Of a stretch of 64,000 nt of DNA, positions 1 to 11,382 are shown piece after piece. The notes under the pieces were generated by a model. It worked only from the letters and a program-made list of their open reading frames with translations, ran no database searches and had not been told where the DNA came from. A program made the position numbers and the translations under genes. Every line of letters begins with the position of its first letter. Within the stretch, counting starts at the first letter, position 1. The DNA lies in NCBI GenBank assembly GCA_003255025.1, contig QANY01002976.1, positions 3,146,615 through 3,210,614 on the forward strand. Direction: 5' to 3'. Source of the stretch: Datisca glomerata (Eukaryota > Streptophyta > Magnoliopsida > Cucurbitales > Datiscaceae).

Positions 1-69
1 AAAGTTCTCTATTTCATTTTGTGCTATATCTATGGAACATCATAAACAACTTTCAGAAAGTGGGATTAC

Positions 70-238
70 CGGCAACTGGGAGTTTTGCCTTTCCAGCATA
101 AAAGGTCTTAGCTCTAACAACATCAATGGTGGTGACACCAAACAACCTCTTCTCATCATATGTTCCATCTTTCTTGAAAACCTCAGCAACAATTGGGACG
201 GTAGAGTTCACCAGGTTGCTAATCATGTTAACAAGTGC
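70..238 (-). pseudogene. Malate dehydrogenase exon fragment (NAD-dependent, mitochondrial/glyoxysomal type)
   Basis: On the minus strand a 169-bp open exon starts after a TTTGCCAG acceptor at 239-240 and ends at 70 before a GTAATC donor. It encodes 56 residues starting ALVNMISN and including [24 protein letters not shown] and [13 protein letters not shown], the well-known central part of plant organellar malate dehydrogenase (oxidation of malate to oxaloacetate). The reading frame ends with one base of a split codon, as expected for an internal exon. The highly conserved NPVN motif reads NLVN (Pro to Leu, compatible with CpG decay). No upstream MDH exon is seen to the right, where cyclin and transporter fragments lie instead. 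Downstream exons would fall outside the window. I infer a captured or duplicated exon, not a working gene; the family call is firm. Confidence 0.85.
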
Positions 239-769
239 CTGGCAAATCAAATAAAGCAAAATGAAAACCATACTATGCATTATCTAAGCCTCGCACGAGA
301 AGATTAAATTACTATTGAAATCTCAGTGTCAAAATGGTTGACAATCACATTGGGACAGTACTTAACTATAGCAGTGCAAAGTGCTTTAACTGTACCACTG
401 ACAATTTAACTTGTTTCTTAAAAAAATGCAGCACAACATAGTAAGATTCTACTCAGCTTTAACTAATGGAGAGTTAAAAGCAAATACAAATTATATCTAA
501 GTTATTGTTACTTGATTCCTTGGGAATAGCATAACAGTAATAAGAACTTATAACTGCCTTTAGCATATAGTTTTTGTTTAAGTAGGAGTTTCACGACAGA
601 GCTTTAGTTTTGAAGTCAATGCTAAGGACTACGTTTTTCAACCAACAGATACTCTAAGAACTTATTTAATTAAATTGAAGATGATTTTAATGAAAAAGCA
701 GAGGACTTTGAGTTAAAATGTACCAGAGAATACAGCTTCAGAGCCGGATCCACTGAAATGCAAACTAAC
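239..769. other. Spacer between gene fragments, no gene recognised
   Basis: AT-rich DNA between the MDH and transporter exon fragments. I see no conserved coding segment, although the exon-like fragments on both sides keep splice signals, so this may be intron-derived. Confidence 0.4.
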
Positions 770-1083
770 CTCTCATCACAACAGGAAGCCTTGAACCAAG
801 AATTTCTCGAGGAATATGTTCACTCCAGCCATGAAAAGAAATGTTTGAATCATATGGGCTCGCCCTGCTCACATATGCAAATAATCAAATGTGAATTAGA
901 ATGACATAATGACAACCCATGAAGTTTAATCCAACAACCTAGGGTTTGAGATTAAAAACTGAAATGGAGTAGAGATCTCTTATATTTTCCCTCCCATTCT
1001 AGGCACATGGATAATGGCAATCATTATGATAGAACCAAACATCATAAAATACTGTTGAAAAGCCTGCAAAATAGCTTCAACTG
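770..1083 (-). pseudogene. Nucleobase-ascorbate transporter (NAT/NCS2) gene fragment, two exons
   Basis: Two minus-strand pieces resemble the N-terminal region of plant nucleobase-ascorbate transporters, membrane permeases for xanthine, uric acid or related bases. The first (about 985-1083) encodes EAILQAFQQYFMMFGS and then HVPRMGG, matching the family's opening helix and MGG turn. The second (770-864) follows a GAGCAG acceptor and encodes MIQTFLFMAGVN, then after a one-base frame change LGSRLPVVMRG, and ends at a GTTAGT donor. This is the order seen in NAT proteins. The first piece lacks a proper donor after MGG (GGAAAA where GGTAAA would be expected). The frameshift and lost donor say the copy is dead. 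It lies between malate dehydrogenase and cyclin T fragments on the same strand. Confidence 0.72.
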
Positions 1084-2100
1084 TCTCAGAAACATAAATC
1101 AGATAAAATACCAACTTGTATAAAAAAATAGATACTAAAAAAATAGATGAAAACTCAACATTAATAAACCGAAGAGAACACATTTAATAGAAAGAGTAAA
1201 TTAGTAGAAACTCATCATTTCAGGAAAAAATGAAAGTCGAAACAACACAGAAGAGAAAGTTGAAAGAACAACAAGATTTACAATTATAATTGACTCAATG
1301 GTTGTGGATTAACCTAAGTTAGATCATTGCCCTACCCCAGAAGCCATACACTGGTCCTTGTCAAGTAGACAGCTCCCAGAAGAAGTGATGCCATGTTTTT
1401 ATTAGTTTGGGGATGGCCACTAGAGATTCACCTAGGAGAAGAGGAACTAAAAAAGAGACTCAACTTGAGGTAGAAAACTCAAGACTGGGAGTTCCCTTAA
1501 CTATTGCTATAGCCGATGATCAATTTGATTGGGTTAGTTCATAGTAAAGTGACCCACATAAATCAGCAATTCAACTTCAGATGTAAAACAACTTTGGATG
1601 AACAACATATCAATATGCCAGCTAAGAATATCATACAGATGAGCACGCTAATCTTGTGTAATCTTGCAATTATATGCACGCCAAAAACATCAATATCCCA
1701 TACAAAATAAGTCTTCAGTGTAGTTTCTCTAAAAAGGATAAAAACTGACACAAGTAATACACAGTTTTGAACCAACAGAGAGAAGGAAGACCACCAGAGC
1801 ATCCTCCTCTGCGATAAATATTGTCCAAAATTATAAAAAAACTTCCACTCCGTTATTCTTGCGACCAATTGCTAGATCTTAAACCTCAGAGTGACTCTCA
1901 TTCATTGTTACAACAATAAACTTAACAAGCAACACTGGCCAAAATAAATTTCGGAAGTAGTTGCATGGTAAAAAATATAGAACAAACATAGGCCGACAAT
2001 CTCATTGTAAATTGTGTGAAGCTAAATTAAAAAAAGGAGCAAGTAAATAACCAAATTATTTATATGACATAAGTGAAATCAGGAAAATAGTTAAACTTAC
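1084..2100. other. Spacer between transporter and cyclin fragments
   Basis: About 1 kb with short open frames on both strands. The stretch at 1320-1480 and one at 1780-1870 have richer base composition and might be further exon pieces, but I could not match them to any family. Confidence 0.35.
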
Positions 2101-2812
2101 CCTTCACTAACCAAATTTAATGCCAAATTCATCAAAACTGATTGTGAAAGACCTATTTTGCTAAGAACTGGTGTAAGAGGATCATATGGATGTTGTACAT
2201 TAAGTTTGAAGTTTAGAGTAGTCAATATCATTTGCTCAGCCTCAATTATTCTTTCCTTGTAGCACTCAAACCAATCCTGTTCAAATGTCCTGCATTATAT
2301 TAGTTAAAAGAAACTATTAAAAAAACAAGGTAGGAAACAAGTACATAGTTTCACTGCTTTACTATAAAAACCACATTATCATCTTATAAAATTTCTGAAG
2401 AGTGAAGGGGAAAATAAAAAAGTTCTGAACCTTTTGTGGCAATAATTTGAGTCATGAAATACACTTATAAATCGAGACTGATTCACAATTAACATATTGA
2501 AAGTTGAAACTTAAAAAATGAATTCAATTCTAATACATATATTGGAAATTTAAAGAAAATGAATTTTATAGAAAAAAAACTAAATAATACTTTGGAACAC
2601 CAAAATCCTTCCATATTGACACTAAAACTGCATCTGTTGTTATCATTATCTTCTTTTTTAAGATGAAAGATACTTACCAGAGGGAGCATAAAGGACAAGA
2701 AAGTACCATATTGTTTTTGCAAAATTTTGCAAGAAGTTCCTAGGACATTATTCAGTGGACGCGGTGTCTCCTCAGACTTTTCGACAAGAAAAAGAGCAGC
2801 AATAGCTATCAA
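2101..2812 (-). pseudogene. Cyclin-T-like gene fragment, two in-phase exons of the cyclin box
   Basis: Two minus-strand exons carry the middle of a cyclin-T-type cyclin box, the P-TEFb subunit that partners CDK9-like kinases in transcription elongation. Exon 2678-2812 (135 bp) begins LIAIAALFLVEKSEETPRPL; EETPRPL is a hallmark of cyclin T and L. Exon 2101-2276 (176 bp) encodes DWFECYKERIIEAEQMIL, then LNVQHPYDPLTPVL and NLALNLVSEG. Both exons have canonical donors (GTAAGT) and acceptors (TATTGCAG; for the second, TTTGAACAG keeps the frame, while the AG at 2290-2291 would give a stop). No N-terminal exon with the HRFFL region is seen to the right and no C-terminal exon to the left, so it is partial. 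The open frames mean decay is recent or that the transcript is still tolerated. Confidence 0.82.
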
Positions 2813-3003
2813 CTGCAATATAGATATAAAATTAAAACAATAAGGTCCCATTTGAATGGACTTATTCAACTTAATAAGAAGATATGACACAATAGGGTAT
2901 ATTGAAAAAAGTGAAAAGGAATCAACATGAGAAATGTGAATTAGTCATACTGTACATGACTCAAAACTAAGAACGAAGTTTCCTCAGTTAGAAAGACTAG
3001 AAA

Positions 3004-3058
3004 TCTGCCAGTTGTCACCTCCATGACCATCATAAACACTGAAGAATGAAGTTTCCTC
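3004..3058 (-). pseudogene. PP2C phosphatase signature fragment
   Basis: The minus strand reads EETSFFSVYDGHGG followed by DNWQIS. The string FFxVYDGHGG is the metal-binding signature of type 2C protein phosphatases (Asp and following Gly in the DGHGG loop coordinate Mn/Mg). Only about 18 residues are recognisable, and upstream and downstream exons are absent. A partial copy of the flanking 20 bases occurs at 2971-2990, which suggests a small local duplication. It sits just upstream of the cyclin T exons on the same strand. The match is short, so chance is possible, but the motif is distinctive. Confidence 0.5.
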
Positions 3059-3266
3059 GGTGAAAAATATAAATGATGTATCAAATATTTAAAATCTATA
3101 TCTCTAAATAAATCCGGAAAATCTAAACCCTAGATCTCAATAAAACTAAATCACAACAAATAACAGTAAATAAATCTTAAACAAAAACTAGAAACTCACT
3201 GCGAGAGTGCGAGAACCATTACTGGAGGCTGAGATTCGAAAGAGTGAACAAATCAGAGATGAGCAG

Positions 3267-3436
3267 TAGAAGAGAGAGAGAGAGAGAGGTTGAGAAAGGA
3301 GTAATGAGAGAGAGAAGGAGAGGGAGATAGATAGATAGATAGAGAGATATATAGAGACAGAGAGAGGAGTCTAGAGACGAGCTAGAGAGAGAGAAATAGA
3401 GAGCAGTGCAGAGGCGAGCTCGAGAGGGAGAGAGCG
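3267..3436. repeat. Compound microsatellite (GA/GATA-rich)
   Basis: Purine-rich low-complexity run: (AG)n at about 3271-3288, then GAGA-rich DNA and (GATA)n at about 3327-3345, then more GAGA blocks. A similar GATA/GACA tract occurs at 18241-18342. It marks the right edge of the chimeric gene-fragment block. Confidence 0.85.
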
Positions 3437-5089
3437 TCGACTGATAGTGAAGATCACAAACACTATTATGATCATTTCAATTATGACTCCTAAAATTTAT
3501 ATATGTGCACTAAGCCGTAACGTTCTTACCACAAACCACAATGCATAGAACATTGAAGAAATCTCCAAATAAAAGCTTCAACTTCATATCCTCACATGTA
3601 GATTGATCATTTTAGTTCCATCATTTTCGTTCAAGGTATTTCTCTCATGAAGTTGGAAATAGATATACACTCAAATACAAATGTATTTTAGGACAACCAA
3701 ATGAATGAACATTGATCAGAAGATAGGATTCTCACTCTTTTAAACTTTGAACCATTCTTACCTCAAACATACTTTACGATTTTAAAGGTTAAATTGAGGT
3801 CCGAATAAGATGAGGAAGCCCGATGCACAAAGGATGAGGACAATGTTGTTTTTCTAGCAATGTTAGACGACCTTTAGTATGTTTCTTCTTCTTATTTTTC
3901 TATTTTTTAACCTCTTTCCTTTTTTCTATTTCTTTATTTTTTTATAATAAGAAATACAATGCATCATTCAAATGGCTCTATAAATTACAATAGAGACTTC
4001 CAAATCGACTAATATCATCATTTAGCATTACAACCAACATACTACAAACCATGTAATGGTGTTCAAAACAGTAAATGTCCAATTCAAAAGATCAATGGAA
4101 GTTCATAAGTTATTTTCTTAACTCTCATCTTTAACTCACAAAAAAAATATGTATGCTTAAACAACGAGAGTTTTCTTGACTTTATGCATTGACATCCGTC
4201 ATATCACAAGGCTTAGCATCGTGCAAAGAGAATTCTAGAAGGTTATTCTCTAGTAATCAAGATTGAAAAAGTGACTCAAATGAATTATTTTATAATCATA
4301 ACCAGATAGCAAAGAAAAATATCAATTCAAACTTATTCAAACATGACATGCAAACTTATTTAGACAAGAAATACCAACACATGCAACACAACCAAGTGCA
4401 TGAAGATGCTACCGCCCCTAACCTGAATCAGGTAGTGTCCTCAATCTCTCAAAATTATCAAAGAAATGAAAGATAAAGAAGACATTAAAGTAGTAGACAA
4501 ATCTGATGATAACAGAACTAAGCTAAATAAAAGAAACAACGAAAGAAATTAATCAAGAAATAATAATAAATAAATCTAAACGAAAGAAAAAAGAGATAAA
4601 ACCTAATCAAGATTGGTAAATATGAGTCACTAAAGGGATTTCTGTGGGTTGATCAATTCTCTCCACATAATTCTTCAACCATTGTCCCTTAACTCAAAAA
4701 AAAGTTCTCCCATCGGTTGGGTCTTCAGCCTCAACAGCACCACTAAGAAAAACTTATTTCACAATGTATGGACCTGTCCAACTTAACCTCAGCTTATCAG
4801 GGTAGAGGTGCAATTAGGAGTCATAGAGATGTACTCATTGGTTTGGCTCAAAATATTTCCTCAGAAATTGCTTGTCATGAGCCACTTGCATCTTTATCTT
4901 GTAAATCTTGGAATTACCATGGGAATCATTCCTACACTCCTCAATTTCTAACAACTGCAATTTTTGCGGAAAACTTGCAGCATTCAAATCAAAGTTAATG
5001 GCTTTAACAACCTAATATGCTTTATGCTTAAGTTCGACAAGTGGATGCCATGCTTTTTCCAAAAATAAGTCGGTAGGGACATCCTAAGG

Positions 5090-5640
5090 GTGGTATTGTA
5101 AGTAGTGTGGTGTGTCTATAATGCATCAGAAAGGCACAAGGACCAGTCTTTGTAGTTGGAATTAACTATCTTCTCTAGAATTTGCTTTATGTCCTTGTTA
5201 GCCAATTCAGCTTGTCCATTAGTTTGTGGATGGTTGGCAATAGAAACTTTATGAATAACCCCGTACCTATACATCAAAACTTTAAAAGATTGATTACAGA
5301 AATGAGTCACTTGATCACTAATTGTTACTCGTGGTGTATCTTACCTAGATAGCACATTTTCTTTAAAAAAACTTAACATTAGCGGTGTTATCATTGGTAC
5401 AACAAGCCATGACTTCAACCTATTTGGACACATAGTATACAACAAGAAGAATATAGAGGTAACAAAAAGAAGATGGAAAATGCACCATAAAATCTATCCC
5501 CTGACAATCAAATATTTCTATTTCCAGAATTGGGTTAAGAGGCATCATGTGGCTGAGACAATGCACATAGCTTTTGGCATCTCTCACAAGAATGGCAAAC
5601 ATTATTGTCTTTAGATAAGGTCAGCCAATAAAGACTACAT
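5090..5640 (-). pseudogene. Retrotransposon integrase fragments (copy A)
   Basis: Minus-strand frames encode parts of a gypsy integrase: an end-of-core piece at 5116-5310 with HFCNQSFKVLMYRYGVIHKV and HPQTNGQAELANKDIKQILE (the NGQ/E region including the catalytic glutamate), and at 5420-5602 an earlier piece with PLNPILEIEIFDCQGIDFM. The pieces are in different frames and separated by frame breaks, so no full-length protein is possible. It matches the integrase of copy B at 32780-33340 segment by segment. Confidence 0.85.
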
Positions 5641-5964
5641 TGTAAAATTTTGGCAGTAGTCTTTTTATAGAAAACTGACAAGCATAAGCTGAACTATAAT
5701 AGAAATTCAAAACACTATCACTTCACTCTCTGGAATGCAATGTCTCATAATCTAATCAGGGCAATATTTGAACATATAAGGATTATCCCAATAGAAGTTT
5801 CTTACCTCAACCAAAAACTTATGTTTATCTTGTGCACTCCATGTGGATGGAACTTCACCGTACACCAAGTAATTGACAATATGTGCATATCATGGTACTT
5901 GGATAGCAACGGACAAATGTTCATCAAGGAAGTCATCACGAATGGGTGTGTTATCAATGGAATC

Positions 5965-6262
5965 ATTGAACTCTAGTCGAGACAAGTGATCTGCTACTAC
6001 ATTTTTGACACTCTTATTATATTTTATGGTCAAATCAAATTCCTGCATGTAAAATCCACCTAATCAATCTTGGCTTAGAATCTTTCTTTGAGAGAAGGTA
6101 TTTAAAAGCTGCATGGTCAGTGAAAACAGTAATAGGTGAACCAATCAAATAAGCACGAAATTGATCTAAAGCAAATATTACAACAAACAGTTCTTTTATC
6201 AATCGTTGAATAATTCATTTATGCATTGTTCAAAGTTCTGCTAGCATAATATACAACCAAAT
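5965..6262 (-). pseudogene. Gypsy RNase H fragment (copy A)
   Basis: The minus strand matches the RNase H segment of copy B at 34900-35190, including the region that encodes a [23 protein letters not shown] stretch with several changes. The tail is broken at about 6262, where the element is truncated. Confidence 0.65.
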
Positions 6263-6275
6263 GGTTTCCCTCCTT

Positions 6276-8216
6276 TCTTTAGTTATACTTTCATTACATT
6301 TTTTCTTTACCTTTATTATCTTTACAGTTTGTGCCAACTCACTTGTGTAATGTTTAGTCAATCAGATGTAATGAGTCATTATTACAGAACCTGTTCGACT
6401 ACTAAAATCTTGTTAGTATCGTTAGAGATGCCAAACAGCCATTTATTAATATTAAAATTAATCATTAAATATTGTCGGGTCCACCAGTCCCACCAGCGTC
6501 CCATTTCCCACTCACTTCATATAGTCTTTTAAATTTAACATATTTTCTTATTATTTCAAATTTTTAAGCTATAACGTGAAAGTATATATATATATATATA
6601 TATTCTCATTCATTACCATAAAATATACATGTTATTATCAAAAAATTAACATAAAATTGAACAATCAATCACATAAAAAAGTAATCACATCGGTGAGATT
6701 TACTTGAAAAGAAACAAACGAGGGCAAAATGACATACAATTCACCTATCATGATTTTCAATTACGAGAGGAAAATTTGATCTAAATACCCAATGTAATTG
6801 TCAGTTCTAAACTAACAACCACAAAAAGAAAAACTTTAAGACTTACCCCGTGAAGGTTGGACCCACAATTTAAAGTTTCCTCCTTTTTTAACCCTAGTTG
6901 TGTAGTTACTGTTATTGGATAAAAAATAAACCCATAGAATATGAATTTATTAGTCATTTTTAGGCAACAAGCATAGCTATAGTACCTAATTAGAATTTTA
7001 TCAAGTTTTTAAAAATATTAAATTTTTGTTAAATTTAATTAAATTTCAAGTTTTTTGTAATTTATATACCATAAATGTCATTCATCATATATTTAAGCTC
7101 ATAAATAGAATTAAAAAGTCATCTCTACTAATTAATCTCCTAATTAATATAATTCGATTTACTAATTTCAAAAAATCTTTATAAAACATTTCTCTCTCAT
7201 ATTCTAAATCTCAACAAATCTACTCAAATCTTTCTATCTCTCTAAAAAATTTATTTGCTAGGTACAAAATGATATCATTCATGCGCATATTTGCATGGCT
7301 AAAGCGCCTTTATGTTAATTATAATTTACTTCCCAAACTTTTGACTGTATATTCTTGAATCTAAAAAATAAACAATTATTAATTATATTTTTTGACAAAG
7401 GAGAAGTGAGAAACAGATGAAAGAGTCGTCAAACGAACCTAACAATATGAAAAAAAGGACACCAGTTAGAATCCATATGTACATGTGTAAATAGTTGTTA
7501 GATACTATGTAAATTTGATCTGTGTTTTATAAATTGGTTATACTCTTTGTAAATTGATTCTATTCTAGATGAATATTAATGTGTAAATAACTTTTTAGAG
7601 GATATGTAAATATTCATTTGAGTCTCAATAATTTGATTCTATTTACACATAAATAATTAATTATATGTAATTAACATGACTCAATTTTAATAATAATGCG
7701 TATTTACAAGAATTGTATTTTTCTAAATATGTAAATTTTTATTGTGCAAATATTTATTACCACAAACATTATATCTCTATGTATTATTTGTTTTTACTAT
7801 TGGTGCCAATGAGTATTCACATTGATTATACTCTGTCAAGTTATGAAAATTTTATCTTTGACTGCGTATCAATTAACATGACTGTCAATGTAAAATTATG
7901 TATTACCATGCATATTCATAACATAAAATAGTAAAACTAATAAATATATTAACTAATATCACAATCCTTTGAAGATGAAGAACTTTCATAAATGATAAAA
8001 GAAGTAAAACTTTCATGTAATTTTTCATAAGATAAATATAGTAAAAAATATTAAAATATATTAGAAGTCGAAAAATATAAAAAAATAGGACAGTTACTAA
8101 TTCAAAATATTTCAAACCATAAATATAGAGATAAAAGAAAAAAAATAGTGAAATCTATTATTAAAAATTTCAAAATTGATTAAATATAGAATATTCTACC
8201 TGAAATATAAATACAA
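6276..8216. other. AT-rich intergenic DNA
   Basis: Nearly 2 kb of AT-rich sequence with no coding match. It includes a (TA)n run at about 6583-6602. Short open frames here look like chance. Confidence 0.5.
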
Positions 8217-8778
8217 TCTTAATATATTAAAGGGGAATTAAAATAGAGAAACTTTGGTTCTCATTTTTACCCTTCAAGTATCCTTAAAATATAGTGCAAT
8301 TTAAGATTTAACATCTTTTTCTCATTTAATATAATTCATGTAATAGAGTATTATTTTTATTCACTATTAATTTATTTAGAAATAGTTTATAAAATTAAAT
8401 ACTTTGTAAGACAATGCAAATAGAAATACAAATATTTATAAAGATTAATTTTGAGGTTATAAAATTAAATATTATGTTATCAGAAAATAAAAATTCATAT
8501 ATATGAATTGAAACAAATATTTTGAAAAATAAGAATTATCTCTTAATATGATAGAATCTAACAAACTGATGAATAATTATTTTGTGTATTATTCAAATAG
8601 TAATTCTATATAGTAAAATCTCAACAATATTACCAACAAGCTAATGTACTTATTATCTTACCTTCGATTTAGATTTACAATCACTTTAAAAATAATTATT
8701 TATTACATTATTATTAATTTTAAATTCTACAATTTTAATCTGCTTAACACGTGCGAAGCATGTAGTTGACGAATAATA
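8217..8778 (+). mobile_element. Helitron-like non-autonomous unit
   Basis: The block starts with A|TCTTAATATATTAAAGG at 8216-8233 and ends near a hairpin CACGTGCGAAGCATG at 8749-8763. A related block of similar length lies in opposite orientation at about 51045-51643, showing a dispersed family. TC at the left and a GC-richer hairpin just before the right end fit the Helitron pattern, but the final CTRR is not clear (the sequence after the hairpin is TAGTTGACGAATAAT), so the assignment is tentative. Confidence 0.45.
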
Positions 8779-9048
8779 TCTTAAGAGGCTTGGTGAGGAG
8801 AAACTTTCGATTATCCAAATTTCCCCTTATTTGATATTTAATTCCATTTTAATTCTAATTTGAAATTTCATGGGATATGCCATTAAACGTAATTCATTTC
8901 CCCCATATTTACGTGTAACATTGAACCTATATTTTATAATTATTTTTCCATTTTAGCCAATCTTAAAAATCATTCAAATGACAAGTCAGAAACAATTATT
9001 TAGATTTATCTAAAACATTTAAATTCCATGTCTACGATCAATGTTCTA

Positions 9049-10236
9049 TAGACTTTGAAAGAATTATAAAGTGGAATGCATGCATTGGCATATATGTTAA
9101 AACTCTTAGATACCAGCAAACATTATGTATAAATAATTAAAGAAATGACAATTCCTATCCAACTAGCAAGTAGAAAATGAAGATATTCTATCTAATTTCT
9201 TACATATGTAGTATGTTAAGAGTTCGTATTCCAAATCTTCAAAATCTTGAAGTTTTTCTAGGGGATTGGATCATGAAAATAATTATGAGTAAGAAAGATG
9301 GACAAGAAGAAACGAAGACGTGAATAACTCTTCGTCGCTCCAAATCTGATCCTCAAAAACCATTTTTCACATCTAAATATTGAATAAAAGGTACTCTTTG
9401 AGGAATCATTCAACTTCTTGGTCTTCGTGGCTTGAAGAACACTTCAATTTATGGAGTATAAGAAATTGAGGGCAACGAGGCACCGATAGACTTTGAGGCC
9501 GGTGAGTCATGAAGATAGAATCATGAAGTCACTCAAGGTAGCAACCGTTATTGAAATGAGTGATAAAGCTTCGAAATCAACCTTAAAATTATGATATGAA
9601 AATCCCGAGAAAAGTCTAGAATTGGAATTCTATAAATTTGTAAACTGAGCTTGTGAGTCCTCCACATAAAATATGTTCTGTCAATCTGTTATAGATTTCT
9701 AATCTCATATTTTGTAGAAGGTTACCATGTAACCACGTAATATTTCTATCTAAGAGGAACAAACCTAACGTGTAAGGCACCAATTCTTTACCCCATTATG
9801 TCGTTGTATTACATAAACCAAATTATCAGTACTTACAATTTTATTAATAATAAAAATAACAAATAATAAAAAAACTTCACTCACATTCTATCTAAAAGGT
9901 AAGTAAGATAATGACAGTGAAATTTGTTATAGTGCAATGAAAGATGATGACAAAGGTAGATTCTTCAACTTTAGTTTTTCATCAGGAAGGAAAGAGAGCG
10001 AATCTTCGATTTTCTTAGATTTAGGGCAGTGAGATTTTGCAATCAATAGGTACTTAAAAGCGTGTTTTTTTTTTGCTTGCCTCCACATCTATAGGTTATT
10101 GAGAGCTAATGTGTCAAGAAGTATAATAGTTTTATCCCTCAAATTAATGTTGTTGGTATTGAAATTTTTCAATCTCAGGCAATGCAAGAAAATTAAAAAT
10201 AATTTAGCTTCTAGCACAAGTAAAATAAGCACTGAC
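9049..10236 (+). repeat. Direct repeat, left copy
   Basis: From the shared TAGACTTTGAAAG to AGCACAAGTAAA this block repeats at 11383-12382 with high similarity. The left copy has about 190 extra bases (roughly 9705-9895) that the right copy lacks. The pair brackets the gag-like relic at 10238-11089. I see no primer site after the left copy and no purine tract before the right one, so they are not clear LTRs. Confidence 0.85.
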
Positions 10237-10237
10237 G

Positions 10238-11089
10238 AGGTTGAGACAGTCCGCTGTTGCACCTCTCATTCCAGCCTCTTTGAACTTCCTGAATGATGCT
10301 AAAGCTATCCACGTAGTTTCCCACGGCATTATGTGTGATGCGAATACTCAAACAACCCATAATATGAGCACTGACGAGCTCATCAGCTCATTGAGCCACG
10401 ACTTAATCCAGGTAAGCCTTTTTCTTCCTTATTCTGTTGTCTTTTAACTTTTTTTGTTTGCTCGTACTTGTATATTTCCGTTGCTTTATCTTCCAACTTT
10501 TCCCGTTTCCTGATACTTGTACATTTTTTGCTTGTCTTTTTCTTTCCAGGCCGTTATCCATCATAATGCCCTTCAAGAGTATCATATACTCTGTAAACAT
10601 CCTATGATTAGACTTCGCGTAGAGCTTGTCGAGGCTCTAGTCTCTGGGCTCTAGGCTAAAATTGGGCAGCTGAAAAGAATTGAAGCTGAGCTACGGGAAG
10701 TCGTGGAGAAGCAAGCCCCAAAAGTAGTTTTTTCTGAAAGTAGAGAACTTCAAGCGTGAAGAGTCTCTGAAGGCAGCTGACTTGCTATGGTGTAATTGGT
10801 GGAGGAAAAGGAGAAAGAAGTGGAGGCTGTGTTCCAAGCAGCCTTCGACGAAGCCGAACAAGCCATTTATAGCTTGGGCTACAAAGATGGTTCGGCCAAA
10901 ATTCCTCCCAGACGCCCTCTTTCTGACTTGCCTTCTTTCCCGGCTCCTGAGGCTGATCCCGTTTAGGACCTTAAAGCTGAAATCAATGGTTCAACTGAGG
11001 AAGCCACTGCCAACCTTCCCGTTAAGGATGATGCTGCCAGCCCTCCTGCTCAAACTGTTGCCGCTGATGCAACTATTATCATTTCCTAA
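10238..11089 (+). pseudogene. Coiled-coil gag-like gene relic with intron
   Basis: A first exon-like segment (about 10238-10410) encodes VAPLIPASLNFLNDAKA and STDELISSLSHDLIQ, followed by a GTAAGCC donor at 10411. A second segment after TTTCTTTCCAG at 10550 encodes AVIHHNALQEYHIL, a charged helical region (KRIEAELREVVEKQ; EEKEKEVEAVFQAAFDEAE) and a Pro/Ala-rich tail, ending near 11089. Stops and frame changes interrupt it. The helical, Glu/Lys-rich make-up and the position of the intron resemble the minus-strand relic at 48640-49580. I take it to be a gag-like protein of a plant retroelement or transposon; no zinc knuckle or polymerase is present. Function not known. Confidence 0.45.
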
Positions 11090-11382
11090 TTTTTATAAAT
11101 TTTCCTTTCCACACTTTCTTTTTTGTACTTTTTCGTTCAAATAAACATTCCTTTTTTAATAAGAAGAAATTTCATTTTTTTCATGACAACAATTTTACCT
11201 CATTTCTTTCTGCAAAGCTCTTTTTTCCGTTGTATTTCCTTTAATGAATTTTTTAAATGCATTTTTCTTCCGTTCACAGGGACTCTCACTTTCGTACTCA
11301 ATTTCCGTTAATGAATGAGTACTCATTTTTTAAATGCATCTTTTTTCCGTTGTATTTCCTTTAAAGAACAGTTGCCCATTAT
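11090..11382. other. T-rich spacer
   Basis: A pyrimidine-rich stretch with two near-identical lines (TTTTTTCCGTTGTATTTCCTTTAA at about 11221 and 11340), i.e. a short internal duplication, before the right direct-repeat copy. No gene seen. Confidence 0.5.

Larger units (their letters stand above)
3445..6275 (-). mobile_element. Ty3/gypsy (Athila-like) fragment, copy A
   Basis: From about 3445 this block is collinear with 31270-35200, the larger element of the same family, both on the minus strand. It holds the long non-coding 3' region (3445-5090), integrase pieces and an RNase H tail, then stops at about 6275 where the similarity ends. Neither LTR is present: the 3' LTR expected left of 3445 is missing and the RT, protease and gag regions expected right of 6275 are missing. 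At 5735-5760 it keeps the empty target site of the MITE found in copy B. All coding parts carry stops. Confidence 0.85.

Noticed and set aside
1563..1868. 101-residue minus-strand hydrophobic frame between gene fragments
   Set aside because: No family resemblance; composition looks like translated intron or AT-rich DNA.
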